From positions 806,001 through 870,000 of the forward strand of contig NZ_QQTY01000001.1 of the NCBI RefSeq assembly GCF_003670115.1: a stretch of DNA of 64,000 bases, given 5' to 3'. Source of the stretch: Natronorubrum halophilum (GTDB lineage Archaea; Halobacteriota; Halobacteria; Halobacteriales; Natrialbaceae). Made by a program: the position numbers and the translations under genes. Under the pieces are notes generated by a model. The model made no database searches, was not told where the DNA came from, and was given only the letters and a program-made list of their open reading frames with translations. Positions 52,410 through 61,197 of this stretch are shown here, in pieces. How positions within the stretch are numbered: position 1 is the stretch's first letter; the number at the start of each line of letters is the position of its first letter.

Positions 52410-54185
52410 TTAGTTGCGCGAAATCAACCCGCTCGTCAGCGCCCACGGTCCAGGGTTGGGCCGATCCAGACGAGTCTCGTCCGGATCGGGGAAGCTGAAG
52501 TTCTCGACGTCGCCGCCGAAGCCGCGATTTTCCTGCATGTGGACGATCGACGGCAGTTCGAAGTTGAACCACTGGACGAGTTGCTGGGTCAGTTCGATCG
52601 TCTCCTCCTCGGACGATGCGCCGTTCAGGTCGGTCATGAGCTGGGCCGGGTTGATCTCGACGCCGTTGCTCCCGACCTCTCGTGCGCCGACTTCCTCGGG
52701 AATTTCGGTCGAGAACGGCACGCCGGTCGGCCCGGTATCGTTGCTGCTGCCCTGGTCGCCTGCGAGGATGCCGTAGAAGTTGTTCGAGAAGTACGCCGAC
52801 GGGTGCCAGAACGGAAGCGCGACGTGCCAGATCCAGGCGATGTCGAACTCCCACTCCTGGAGCTTCGAGTAGTAATCCTGGCCGATCGCCTCCATCTCCG
52901 TGTCCATACCGAACCCGTTCAGTTGGTCGCTGAACACCTTCGTCGGCTGAGACTGTGCGACGGCGGACTGCGTGATGATGTCGAAGGAGATGCTGTCGCC
53001 GTCGGGGCCGACCCACGTCTCGTCCTCCAGGGAATAGCCGGCGTCTTCCATGTGTCCGCGCGCCGTTTCTTCGTCGGCTTCGACGGGGTACTGAATGAGC
53101 TGATCGGTAAAGCCCTCACCGAGGTACATCTCCTCGATGGTCTCTCGGATGCCCGTCTGGACCTGCGTCGGCGTCGCAAGCATCCCCGTCTGCGTCGCCG
53201 CGTCGACGATCGAGGGAATGTCGATCGCGGAGATGATCGCCCGGCGAACCGAGCGGTTCGCGAGGTGCTTGTTGTTCCAGTTCAGCATGTACTTCTGGCA
53301 GTTGTAGTGGCTCAGCTCGTAGATGTTCTGGAGGTTATCGGGGTACTCCGAACGCTGGCTTTCGGCGATGTACTGCGTCATGTCGAGGTCATTGCTCTTC
53401 TCGAGTTGCTCGACTTGCGTCCCGGATTCGACGTTCGGCAGAACCCGGATCTCCTCGATGTCCGTCCGGTCCGCCCACGGGTGATCGTCCTGCTTCACCG
53501 CGAGCGTCTCGGAGGAGTTGAAGTCCTCGATCTTGAAGAGCGTGCTCCCGAGACCCTGGTCGACGAACTCCTCCGTCGAGATGGTCATCTGGAGGAGGTC
53601 GTTAGTGACGTCCTCGCGGGCGCTCTCGCCGGAGGCGTCCTGGTAGCGCTCGAGATACTCGCCAAAGACGGATTTGGGCGCTTCCATCCCGTAGCCCGCG
53701 TTCAATTTCGCAACGGTCGGCGAGATCTCGTCCTTGTAGATTCGACGGACGGTGTACTCGTCGACCAGTTCGTGCCCTTCGATTGGCGACCCCTCAGGAT
53801 CCTGGTACCGATCGATCTCCGCCGCGACGAAGTAGTCTTCGGCGGTGATGTCGTCCCCGTTCCAGTAGCTCCAGTCGGTCGGGAACTCGACCGTGACCTC
53901 GTTCCCGTCGACGCTGAGTTCCTCGAAGAAATCCGATGAGACCGACCCGTCACCGTGTGCCGAGATCGTCCGCTGCAGCCAGTAGATGCTGTACGTTTGC
54001 GCGTAGTTCGCCGGGTTCCAGGGGTTGAAATGTACCTGCGTCGCCGGACGACCGCCTTCGAACGCCGTAACGAACCTCGAGCTATCCGTGCTACTCCCCA
54101 TACAGCCGGCCAGTGCTGCCGCGAGCGTACCGCCGCTGGCACCGACAAACGTACGTCTACTCAGATGACAGTGGTCTCTGTTCAT
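52410..54185 (-). CDS. Solute-binding lipoprotein, family 5
   Basis: A 591-residue exported receptor. The leader has a Tat motif (LSRRTFVGASGGTLAAA) and lipobox ALAGC, so the mature protein is lipid-anchored at the outer face. The body shows the family 5 pattern (WSYWNGDDITAEDYF, NRSVRRAIISAIDIPSI). Family 5 receptors bind peptides but also cello- and other oligosaccharides. It is the first gene of the transporter unit, and its position among glycosidase genes suggests pectic oligosaccharides (inference). The start MNRDHCHLSRR at 54185 was chosen for the shortest intact Tat leader. Confidence 0.9.
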   Translation of the reverse strand: MNRDHCHLSRRTFVGASGGTLAAALAGCMGSSTDSSRFVTAFEGGRPATQVHFNPWNPANYAQTYSIYWLQRTISAHGDGSVSSDFFEELSVDGNEVTVEFPTDWSYWNGDDITAEDYFVAAEIDRYQDPEGSPIEGHELVDEYTVRRIYKDEISPTVAKLNAGYGMEAPKSVFGEYLERYQDASGESAREDVTNDLLQMTISTEEFVDQGLGSTLFKIEDFNSSETLAVKQDDHPWADRTDIEEIRVLPNVESGTQVEQLEKSNDLDMTQYIAESQRSEYPDNLQNIYELSHYNCQKYMLNWNNKHLANRSVRRAIISAIDIPSIVDAATQTGMLATPTQVQTGIRETIEEMYLGEGFTDQLIQYPVEADEETARGHMEDAGYSLEDETWVGPDGDSISFDIITQSAVAQSQPTKVFSDQLNGFGMDTEMEAIGQDYYSKLQEWEFDIAWIWHVALPFWHPSAYFSNNFYGILAGDQGSSNDTGPTGVPFSTEIPEEVGAREVGSNGVEINPAQLMTDLNGASSEEETIELTQQLVQWFNFELPSIVHMQENRGFGGDVENFSFPDPDETRLDRPNPGPWALTSGLISRN

Positions 54186-54447
54186 GATACCCACGGGCTA
54201 TGTGTCACAATCCACCCTTATGTAATTTTGGGTGATACTCCCCTGAAGATCATGTTATACCGCGATAGCTGCGTCCCGAATCGTCTCCGCGCTCAGGAGA
54301 TGATGCGAGCGACGTTCGGTGAAACTCCGAACGGGTGGTGTCAAACGACTCACTCGTATCGATCCGCGTCACGTGTAGCGATTTCTTCGAGTCCACTCCT
54401 TCGGACGGGTATCGATCTCGGACCGGATACGAACGAAAGACGATCGG

Positions 54448-54672
54448 TCACGTGCTCCGTCGCGAGCAGAGAACCATCATTCCGAGCGAGAACGACCCGA
54501 CCACGACGAACGTGACGATCTGCACCACCGTGATCACGTACGTGCTCGTTCCCCGCTCGATGGCGGTCAGCGCAGCACCCAGGACGAGTAACGAGAGCAC
54601 AGAAACCATAAACAGTAGTCGAAATCGGTGTCGGGATCGACAGAGGACATCGACGAACGTTTCTCCTGACAT
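54448..54672 (-). CDS. Small membrane protein, unknown function
   Basis: A 74-residue protein with a basic start (CRSRHRFRL) and two helices (LLFMVSVLSLLVLGAALTAI and YVITVVQIVTFVVVGSFSLG). It lies between the divergent transporter and GH42 genes. Low-complexity hydrophobic frames can arise by chance, so confidence is moderate. The flanking gaps (54186-54447, 54673-54892) hold only promoters. Confidence 0.55.
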   Translation of the reverse strand: MSGETFVDVLCRSRHRFRLLFMVSVLSLLVLGAALTAIERGTSTYVITVVQIVTFVVVGSFSLGMMVLCSRRST

Positions 54673-54892
54673 CTCGTTCGTGGTTCTCGCTCATCCATCA
54701 CAAGTGTTACTGTGTGAAACCGCGGGAGAGCCGCGTGCGTTCGTCGCGAGTCGGGGTCGTCACGAGACTGCCCCGTCGAACAGCGACAGCCGAGTCGAAG
54801 GTATTCCGAACCACTCCAAATCGATAGCGCGACGTGTTTTTTCCCGAACACCGCATGACAACGTTTACAAGGGTCGCTATGAAGTCCTACCT

Positions 54893-56902
54893 ATGTCAAT
54901 AGGAGTCTGTTACTTCCCGGAACACTGGCCGCGCGAGCGGTGGAAGACGGATATCCGGCAGATGGCCGACGCGGGCATCGAATACGTTCGAATGGCCGAG
55001 TTTTCGTGGCGCGTGCTCGAGCCCGAACGCGGCGAGTTCGACTTCGAGTGGCTCGACGAAATCGTCGACCTGATCGGCGAGTACGGAATGCAGGCCGTCC
55101 TCTGTACGCCGACGGCGTCACCGCCGCGATGGCTGGTGGCGGACCGCCCCGAAATCCTCCAGACGGACCGCGACGGAACGGTCAGATCGGTCGGGAGTCG
55201 CCGTCACTACTGTTTCAACTCGACGGCGTATCGCGAGGAGACCGAACGCGTCGTCAGTGCGATGGCGGAGCGCTATGCCGACGAGCCGACGGTCGTCGGC
55301 TGGCAGACCGACAACGAATACGGCTGTCACGGAACGACCCGCTGTTACTGCGACGACTGTACCACCGCGTTCCGGGACTGGGCTCGAGAAAGATACGGGA
55401 CCGTCGACGCGCTCAACGACGCGTGGGGAACGACCTTCTGGAGCCAGCAGTACGACGATTTCGAACAGCTCGACGTCCCCCGCCCGACGCCCGCACAGGA
55501 TCACCCCTCGCTGGTGCTCGACTTCGCCCGCTTCTCGAGCGATAGCGTCGTCGAGTACAATCGGCTGCAGGCGGATCTCCTGCGCGAAGCGAACGACGAG
55601 TGGTTCGTCACGCACAATTTCATGAACCTGTTCGAGTCGCTGGACGCCTACGACTTCGGTGACGACCTCGATCTGATCTCGTGGGACTCGTATCCGACCG
55701 GTCACGCCCAACAGGCCGCCGGCGAGACGACGCGCGACGAACTCCGTGCGGGCAATCCCGATCTGCTCGCGTTCAACCACGACCTCTATCGGAGCGTACT
55801 GGACCGCCCCTTCTGGGTGATGGAACAACAGCCGGGAGACGTCAACTGGCCGCCTCACTCCGCACAGCCCGCAGCGGGAGCGATGCGCCTGTGGGCGCAC
55901 CACGCGACCGCTCACGGTGCCGATGCGGTCGTCTACTTCCGCTGGCGACGGTGCCTCGAGGGACAGGAGCAGTACCACGCCGGCCTTCGAAAGCAAGACG
56001 GGACGCCGGACCGTGGCTATCACGACGCGACGCAGACCGCTGGGGAACTGTTCGACGTCGACGACGTCGACGCGCCCGTCGCCGTGGTTCACGACTACGA
56101 GAACGCGTGGGCGCTCGGCGAACAGTCCCACGCCCCCGATTTCGACTACTGGCAGCTGTTACAGTCGTTCTACGCGGCGCTTCGAGCTCACGGCGTGCAG
56201 GTCGACATCGTCCCCCCGGAACGCGATCTCGAATCCTACGACGCGGTCGTCGCCCCCGCCCTTCACCTCCTAACCGAATCGGTGGCGGACCGGTTGACCA
56301 AGTATGTCGAATCCGGCGGCGAGCTGCTGCTCGGCCCGCGGACGGGCGTCAAGGACGAGTCCAACAAGCTCCGGTCCGACCCCCATCCCGGTCCACTCTC
56401 CGCCCTCGTCGGCGCGACCGTCGACCAACACGAGACGCTTCCGGCGCAGTTCGAGCGGACCGTCGTTCGCACCGACGACGCGCACACCGACTACGCGTTC
56501 CGGACGTGGGCCGAGTGGCTCACCGCCGATGCGGCCGAGTCGCTGCTCGAGTACGCGGGCGACGATATCGAAGCCGGACGAACGGCGGCCGTTCGAAACG
56601 CGGTCGGCGAGGGTCGCGTCGTCTACTGCGGCGTCTGGCCCGAGACCGACCTCGCAAACGACCTCGTCCGTTCGCTCCTCGATCGCGCCGGCGTCCGCCG
56701 CGCGGATCCGCTCCCCGAGGGCGTGCGCGTCGCCCAACGGGGCGGCTACACGTGGGTGATGAACTTCAGGAGCGATCCGATCGCGGTGACGGTCGAATCG
56801 GACGCGTCGTGGCGACTCGGCGGCTCGAAGGTCGATCCGTTCGATCTCGCGATCGCCGACGCCGACGTGGTCGACGGCCTTTCCGCGCGGGTCCTCGAGT
56901 AG
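54893..56902 (+). CDS. Beta-galactosidase family GH42
   Basis: Hydrolyses terminal beta-D-galactosides; in pectin-using organisms it acts on galactan side-chain fragments. The 669-residue protein opens MSIGVCYFPEHWPRERW. Acid/base Glu142 lies in QTDNEYGCHG, nucleophile Glu311 in WVMEQQPGD, and a zinc cluster (Cys145, 151, 153, 156) follows, as in thermophilic and halophilic GH42. A trimerisation/glutamine-amidotransferase-like middle domain and a small C-terminal beta domain follow. There is no signal peptide. The upstream in-frame extension to 54335 is rejected because its first 186 codons are Arg/Thr-rich non-coding sequence. Confidence 0.94.
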   Translation: MSIGVCYFPEHWPRERWKTDIRQMADAGIEYVRMAEFSWRVLEPERGEFDFEWLDEIVDLIGEYGMQAVLCTPTASPPRWLVADRPEILQTDRDGTVRSVGSRRHYCFNSTAYREETERVVSAMAERYADEPTVVGWQTDNEYGCHGTTRCYCDDCTTAFRDWARERYGTVDALNDAWGTTFWSQQYDDFEQLDVPRPTPAQDHPSLVLDFARFSSDSVVEYNRLQADLLREANDEWFVTHNFMNLFESLDAYDFGDDLDLISWDSYPTGHAQQAAGETTRDELRAGNPDLLAFNHDLYRSVLDRPFWVMEQQPGDVNWPPHSAQPAAGAMRLWAHHATAHGADAVVYFRWRRCLEGQEQYHAGLRKQDGTPDRGYHDATQTAGELFDVDDVDAPVAVVHDYENAWALGEQSHAPDFDYWQLLQSFYAALRAHGVQVDIVPPERDLESYDAVVAPALHLLTESVADRLTKYVESGGELLLGPRTGVKDESNKLRSDPHPGPLSALVGATVDQHETLPAQFERTVVRTDDAHTDYAFRTWAEWLTADAAESLLEYAGDDIEAGRTAAVRNAVGEGRVVYCGVWPETDLANDLVRSLLDRAGVRRADPLPEGVRVAQRGGYTWVMNFRSDPIAVTVESDASWRLGGSKVDPFDLAIADADVVDGLSARVLE

Positions 56903-57133
56903 CGTGAGGAAGCGATTCGGGTCGGTGGACGCGGAGTACGAAGACATCCTCGTGGAAATAGTCTCGAGCGCCGAATAACCGTCCCGAGTCGGCTTTTCTA
57001 CATGAGCGCGACCGAAGCGGACGGTTTCGTCCGTTGGTATCGCACTGAACGCGCGACCACTGCCCGATCGCTGGATCGGCGGTCGACTGTCTGATACCCA
57101 TACTAATTTAGTCGTTCCGGGCGAAGACGGGGT

Positions 57134-58209
57134 ATGAGTCGGAGTAACCGTGCGGCCGTTCGCGTCGGCGTTCGAACCCGTTCTCTCTCGAGAGGTAGAT
57201 TACGATATGTCCGACAGCTCGGCGCGACGGACATCTTCGTCGATCACGCCGACACGGACGAGGAGCCCGACGAATTCAACGACCGCGACGGCTCCGAGAC
57301 GATCTCGGTCGGCCCCGGTCAGATTCCGTCAGTCTCGGAACTCACGGCCGCTCGAGACCGCATCGAAGACGCGGGACTATCCTTTACGGGCATCCAATCG
57401 CTCCCGTATTCGATGTACGGCGATATCATGTTCGGCCGCGACGGTGCGGACGAAGCGCTCGAGCAGATCACGACCCTGATCCGAAACCTCGGGGAAGCCG
57501 GCGTCCCGGTGTTAGGATACCAGTGGAACCCGCGGGGCGTCGTCCCGATGCGGACGTCGCCCGTCGAGACGCGAGGCGGTGCCGAGGCGACCGCGTTCGA
57601 TTACGACGAACTCGACAACCCGGACGACTCTCGCCCGATCTCAACCGAACGTACACCGAAGCCGAGTTCTGGGACAACTATCAGTACTTCCTCGAGACCG
57701 TGATTCCGGTCGCGGAAGCGGCCGGCGTCGACCTCGCGTTGCACCCGGTCGACCCGCCGGTCCTCGAGTCCCTCGGGGGCATTCCGCGGCTGTTCCGTAA
57801 CGTCGAAAACTTCGAGAAGTCCATGGATCTCGTCCCGAGCGACAACCACGGACTGAAGCTCTGTCTCGGCTGTTTCTCGCAGATGGGCGAGGACGTCACC
57901 GACGTTATCCGCCGCTTCGGCGAGCGCGATCAGATCGTGTTCGTTCACTTCCGCGACGTCGTCGGAACGGTCCCGGAGTTCCACGAGACGTTCGTCGATA
58001 CCGGCAACTTCGATACCGGTGACGCGGTGAGAACGCTCCACGACATCGGATTCGACGGGGCGGTGATTCCCGACCACGTACCGAAGATGGAGGGCGACGA
58101 CGACTGGCGACACCGAGCGCGTGGATTCACCGTCGGATATCTTCGCGGCGTGATCGATACCGTTCGGTCGGAATCGACGCGGCCGACGCAGGTGACGGAG
58201 GTCGAGTAG
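57134..58209 (+). pseudogene. uxuA: Mannonate dehydratase (UxuA-like), frameshifted
   Basis: Would convert D-mannonate to 2-keto-3-deoxy-D-gluconate in uronate catabolism. Two frames join near 57630. The first (57134 to about 57631) ends its family sequence at YDELDNPDDS; the second resumes with PDLNRTYTEAEFWDNYQYFL and ends EVE. Family motifs are present: LALHPVDPP, GLKLCLGCFSQMGEDV, FVHFRDVVG and VIPDHVPKM. Removing one copy of the TC repeated at 57629-57632 restores a single frame of about 357 codons. It is either a genuine recent mutation or a sequencing error. The gene follows GH42 by 231 bases. Confidence 0.8.
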
Positions 58210-59102
58210 GCCGGTCACCCGGCACGTCCGTCCGCAAGCGCCTATCGTTTCCTCCCGGAACCGCACCTCGTCGAACGACCCTCGAGTTCCGACCGTACCG
58301 ACTCGTTCGGTGCGATCGGAGAGCGCTACGGTGTCGTCCCCGAGCGAGAACAATCGACCGACTCGCCCTCGTCACCACGTAGCCGGGTTGTCGATGCCGT
58401 TCGACGACGATGACGGGATCGATTCCGAGGGATCATCCGAAAATGACGCTCCCGAGAGCTTCGACACTGTCCTGTTTTCGTCGAAGGGACCATCGGTGCT
58501 GATATATCAGCTACCGATCCCATCGATATTTGAAGACGGTCCTCGATTCACCCTATACCGTCCGGTGGTGCCGAATGTACGGTGTCGGATACTGGCGTTT
58601 TCAACGGAGTGGTTTACAGAAGTACTGGTGTAAACCATTCTCCCGGTCGTCCCGCGTTGAGAGCCGGTACGCGCGTTACCTTGCGTTTTGAGTCGGAAAA
58701 CGCCGTCTCAAGACGTCGTCCGCTCTCGCCGGATGAACGACGGTGGCCAGAAATGTCTTATCCCAAACTCATCGGATACGGACCACCCGTAGATCGATTC
58801 GATTTCGCGCCCGGTGACTGTGTCCGGCACTGTCGAACCGCCGGTCGAAACGATGACTCCAAACCGACCGCGAGAGACGCAGTACACGAGAGCGAACGGA
58901 TATCACAAACGGTCGATCAATCGTCGGCATTTGAGAAGAAGGCAGTCGAGGCACGCGGCCGTCCTCGCCGAGTCGCGACGGGGCGATGACGGCCTCGAGA
59001 CCGGCTCCGGCACGATCACCGAGACCGACGGACACCGCGAGTAACACTCAAGCGCGTCCGTAGCGGCCGCTCGTCGTGATTCCGGCCGATCGCTTCCCGC
59101 AT
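58210..59102. other. Intergenic region between uxuA and dehydrogenase copy 2
   Basis: About 890 bases. Apart from palindrome D I see no complete gene. Frames at 58753-58989 (MSYPKLIGYGPPVDRFDFAP) and at the end of 58814-59044 (GDDGLETGSGTITETDGHRE) look partly coding and may be remnants on either side of frameshifts. Confidence 0.45.
58610..58637. promoter_or_regulatory. Tripartite palindrome, site D (longest copy)
   Basis: TGGTTTACA, GAA, GTAC, TGG, TGTAAACCA: perfect 9-base arms around GTAC, 28 bases in all. It is the most complete of the four copies. It lies 400 bases after the uxuA stop and 530 bases before dehydrogenase copy 2, away from any clear start codon. Confidence 0.6.
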
Positions 59103-59114
59103 CTAAAGGTATAT

Positions 59115-59131
59115 GTAGGTGAGTCACCCAC
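59115..59131. promoter_or_regulatory. Operator-like palindrome before dehydrogenase copy 2
   Basis: The same GTAGGTGA, G, TCACCCAC as before copy 1, just after AAAGGTATATG. Its conservation, while nearby bases have changed, supports function. Confidence 0.5.
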
Positions 59132-59168
59132 CTATTGATAGCTCGACCAGAGTGAGAGGTAACCCTAT

Positions 59169-60203
59169 ATGAAGACGATAGTCCATACCGGCCCCAGATC
59201 CATCGAGATTCGCCAGCGTGAAAAAGCATCCCCGGACGACGACGAGGTACTCGTTCGCGTCCACTCGGCGGGGCTGTGCGGCAGCGACGCGCACGCGTAC
59301 ACGTACGAAGACGGCTACGAGTGGATTCCCATCCCGCGGATCATGGGCCACGAGTACTCCGGCGAGGTCGTCGAGGTCGGCGACAGCGTCACCGACTTCG
59401 CCGTCGGCGACCACGTCGTCGAGGAGCCGATCCACGACTGCGGTGCGTGTTTTCAGTGTAAGAACGGCCAGCCGAACGTCTGCCAGAACTTCGAGATCAC
59501 GGGGATGCACACAGACGGTGCATACACCGAATATACGACGGTCAAACCACGTGACCTCCACTATATCCCCGAGGACGTCCCGCTCGGTCACGCGAGCATC
59601 ACCGAACCCCTCAGCATCGCGACGCGGGCCGTGTTCGACCAGTCGAACGTGACGCCGGGTGACACCGTCCTCGTCGAAGGACCCGGCCCGATCGGCGTCC
59701 TCGTCGCCGCCGTCGCGAACTCGATGGGCGCCGACGTCCTCGTCTCCGGACTCGGCAAAGACACCGAGTACCGGCTCCCGCTGGTCGAAACACTCGGCAT
59801 CGACACGGTGGACATCGAGAACGACGACCTCGAGGCGGTCGTCGACGCCCGAACGGACGGCATCGGGTTCGACGCCGTGTTCGACACGACCGGTCACAAA
59901 AGCGGTATCGAGATGGCCATCGAACACGTCCGCAAGGGCGGAGGGGTCGTCGTCGTCGGCCTTCCCGGCGCACCCAGCGAAGTGTTCATGACGCCGGTGG
60001 TTCGCAGCGAGATCGACCTCAACACCTCCTACGGCTCGACCTGGCAGAACTTCGAACAGGCCATCCGGCTCCTCTCCGTCGGTGCCATCGACGCCGACGC
60101 GATCATCGATCGTACCTTCAGCGTCGACGAACCGACCGACGCCTTCGAGGCCTTCCTCGAGTCCGAAACCTGCAAACCCGTCTTCTCGTTCGCCGACTCC
60201 TAA
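59169..60203 (+). CDS. Zinc-dependent medium-chain sugar/polyol dehydrogenase, copy 2
   Basis: A 344-residue twin of the gene at 31106, with the same zinc ligands (Cys37, His61, Glu62; Cys91/94/97/105). Only the first 24 residues differ (MKTIVHTGPRSIEIRQREKA). It stands 112 bases before the lactonase gene on the same strand, so a shared transcript is likely. That makes it the better candidate for the sugar dehydrogenase whose lactone product the next enzyme opens, or for the later keto-deoxy acid dehydrogenase step. Confidence 0.9.
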   Translation: MKTIVHTGPRSIEIRQREKASPDDDEVLVRVHSAGLCGSDAHAYTYEDGYEWIPIPRIMGHEYSGEVVEVGDSVTDFAVGDHVVEEPIHDCGACFQCKNGQPNVCQNFEITGMHTDGAYTEYTTVKPRDLHYIPEDVPLGHASITEPLSIATRAVFDQSNVTPGDTVLVEGPGPIGVLVAAVANSMGADVLVSGLGKDTEYRLPLVETLGIDTVDIENDDLEAVVDARTDGIGFDAVFDTTGHKSGIEMAIEHVRKGGGVVVVGLPGAPSEVFMTPVVRSEIDLNTSYGSTWQNFEQAIRLLSVGAIDADAIIDRTFSVDEPTDAFEAFLESETCKPVFSFADS

Positions 60204-60315
60204 CGCGTCGGCACGGTCGGATCTCGTAGCAACCTTCCCGTTTCCTCGGCTCTCGGCGTGAGCCACGGGTCAACACAACGCTTAGTAGCGCTCGATCCGT
60301 CGCCGTTCGTACACG

Positions 60316-61182
60316 ATGGTGCTGGATACACACACGCACGCCTGGACGCACCCGACTCGAGACCACCCCTGGGTGAACGGACCGCTCATCGACGTCGTCG
60401 ACGAGTTCAGCGTCGATACCGTCTACACCGCCGAGAAACTCCTCGCGGATATGGACGCCGTCGGCGTCGACGAGGCGGTCGTCGTCGGCTACCCGATCTG
60501 CGAGTGGACCGACAACGCGTACACGATCCAGTGTGTCGAAGAGTACGACGCGCTCTCGGGAATCGTCATGCTCGACCAGTTCGCCGACGGCGCGGCCGAT
60601 CGGCTGCGCTCGGGGATGGCTACCGACGGGATCCTCGGCTTCCGTCTCGGAGCGATCTGTTCGTACGACCGGATGTGGGAGACGTTCGATCCCGAGGCGA
60701 ACTGGCTGTGCGACGCCGTCGACGAGACCGAATTCTGGGAGGCGGCCCGCGAAACCGACGCGCTGGTTCAGCTCCTCGCCCACGTCGACCAGCTCGAGCA
60801 GGTGGTCGAACTCGTCGAGACCTACCCGGAGCTCACGTACGCGCTCGACCACTTCTGTCACGCCGATCCGTCGGTCTCGCCGGAAGCGGGAGCGTTCGCC
60901 GACCTCGAGCGCCTCGCCGAGTACGACGTCGCCGTCAAAATCTCCGAGGTCGTCCACCGCTCCGAGGAGGGCTTTCCCTACGCCGATATGCACGACCACG
61001 TCCGCTGGCTGCTCGAGACCTTCGGTCGCGAGCGGGTTATCTGGGGCTCCGATTTCCCGAACGTCAGCGACGACGCGAGCTACGAGGAGAGCCTGCAGTG
61101 GCTCGAGCACGTGGACTGTCTCTCGAAGACGGACCGCGAGTGGGTGACGGGCCGGTCCTTCAAGAACCTGACCGGCCGCTGA
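60316..61182 (+). CDS. Amidohydrolase family lactonase, probable L-rhamnono-lactonase
   Basis: A 288-residue metal-dependent TIM barrel. Metal-site motifs are DTHTHAW at the start, DHFCHAD in the middle and WGSDFPN near the end, as in the fuconolactone/rhamnonolactone hydrolase branch of the amidohydrolase superfamily. It would open L-rhamnono-1,4-lactone to L-rhamnonate, the substrate of the dehydratase at 22652. It follows dehydrogenase copy 2 and converges on the FAH hydrolase gene 15 bases away. Confidence 0.85.
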   Translation: MVLDTHTHAWTHPTRDHPWVNGPLIDVVDEFSVDTVYTAEKLLADMDAVGVDEAVVVGYPICEWTDNAYTIQCVEEYDALSGIVMLDQFADGAADRLRSGMATDGILGFRLGAICSYDRMWETFDPEANWLCDAVDETEFWEAARETDALVQLLAHVDQLEQVVELVETYPELTYALDHFCHADPSVSPEAGAFADLERLAEYDVAVKISEVVHRSEEGFPYADMHDHVRWLLETFGRERVIWGSDFPNVSDDASYEESLQWLEHVDCLSKTDREWVTGRSFKNLTGR

Positions 61183-61197
61183 CTCGGAACGGTTCCG

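Larger units (their letters stand above)
59103..60218. repeat. Direct repeat, copy 2 (dehydrogenase gene with its promoter)
   Basis: Second copy of the repeat at 31042-32155. The promoter part differs by a few bases and a two-base insertion (near 59153); the coding part from codon 25 onward is identical. The two copies enclose about 27 kb of glycan genes. Confidence 0.9.

Noticed and set aside
54861-54886. A fifth tripartite palindrome before the GH42 gene
   Set aside because: The left arm GTTTACA is present, but the centre is GTCG and the right arm is TGAAGTC; too degenerate to count.
54335-54892. N-terminal extension of the GH42 gene
   Set aside because: The 186 extra codons are Arg/Thr/Ser-rich without homology features; the family starts at MSIGVCYFPEHW.
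59124-60266. A 380-codon minus-strand frame over dehydrogenase copy 2 (and its twin at 30827-31864)
   Set aside because: Mirror frame of the zinc dehydrogenase; it appears in both repeats only because the DNA is duplicated.
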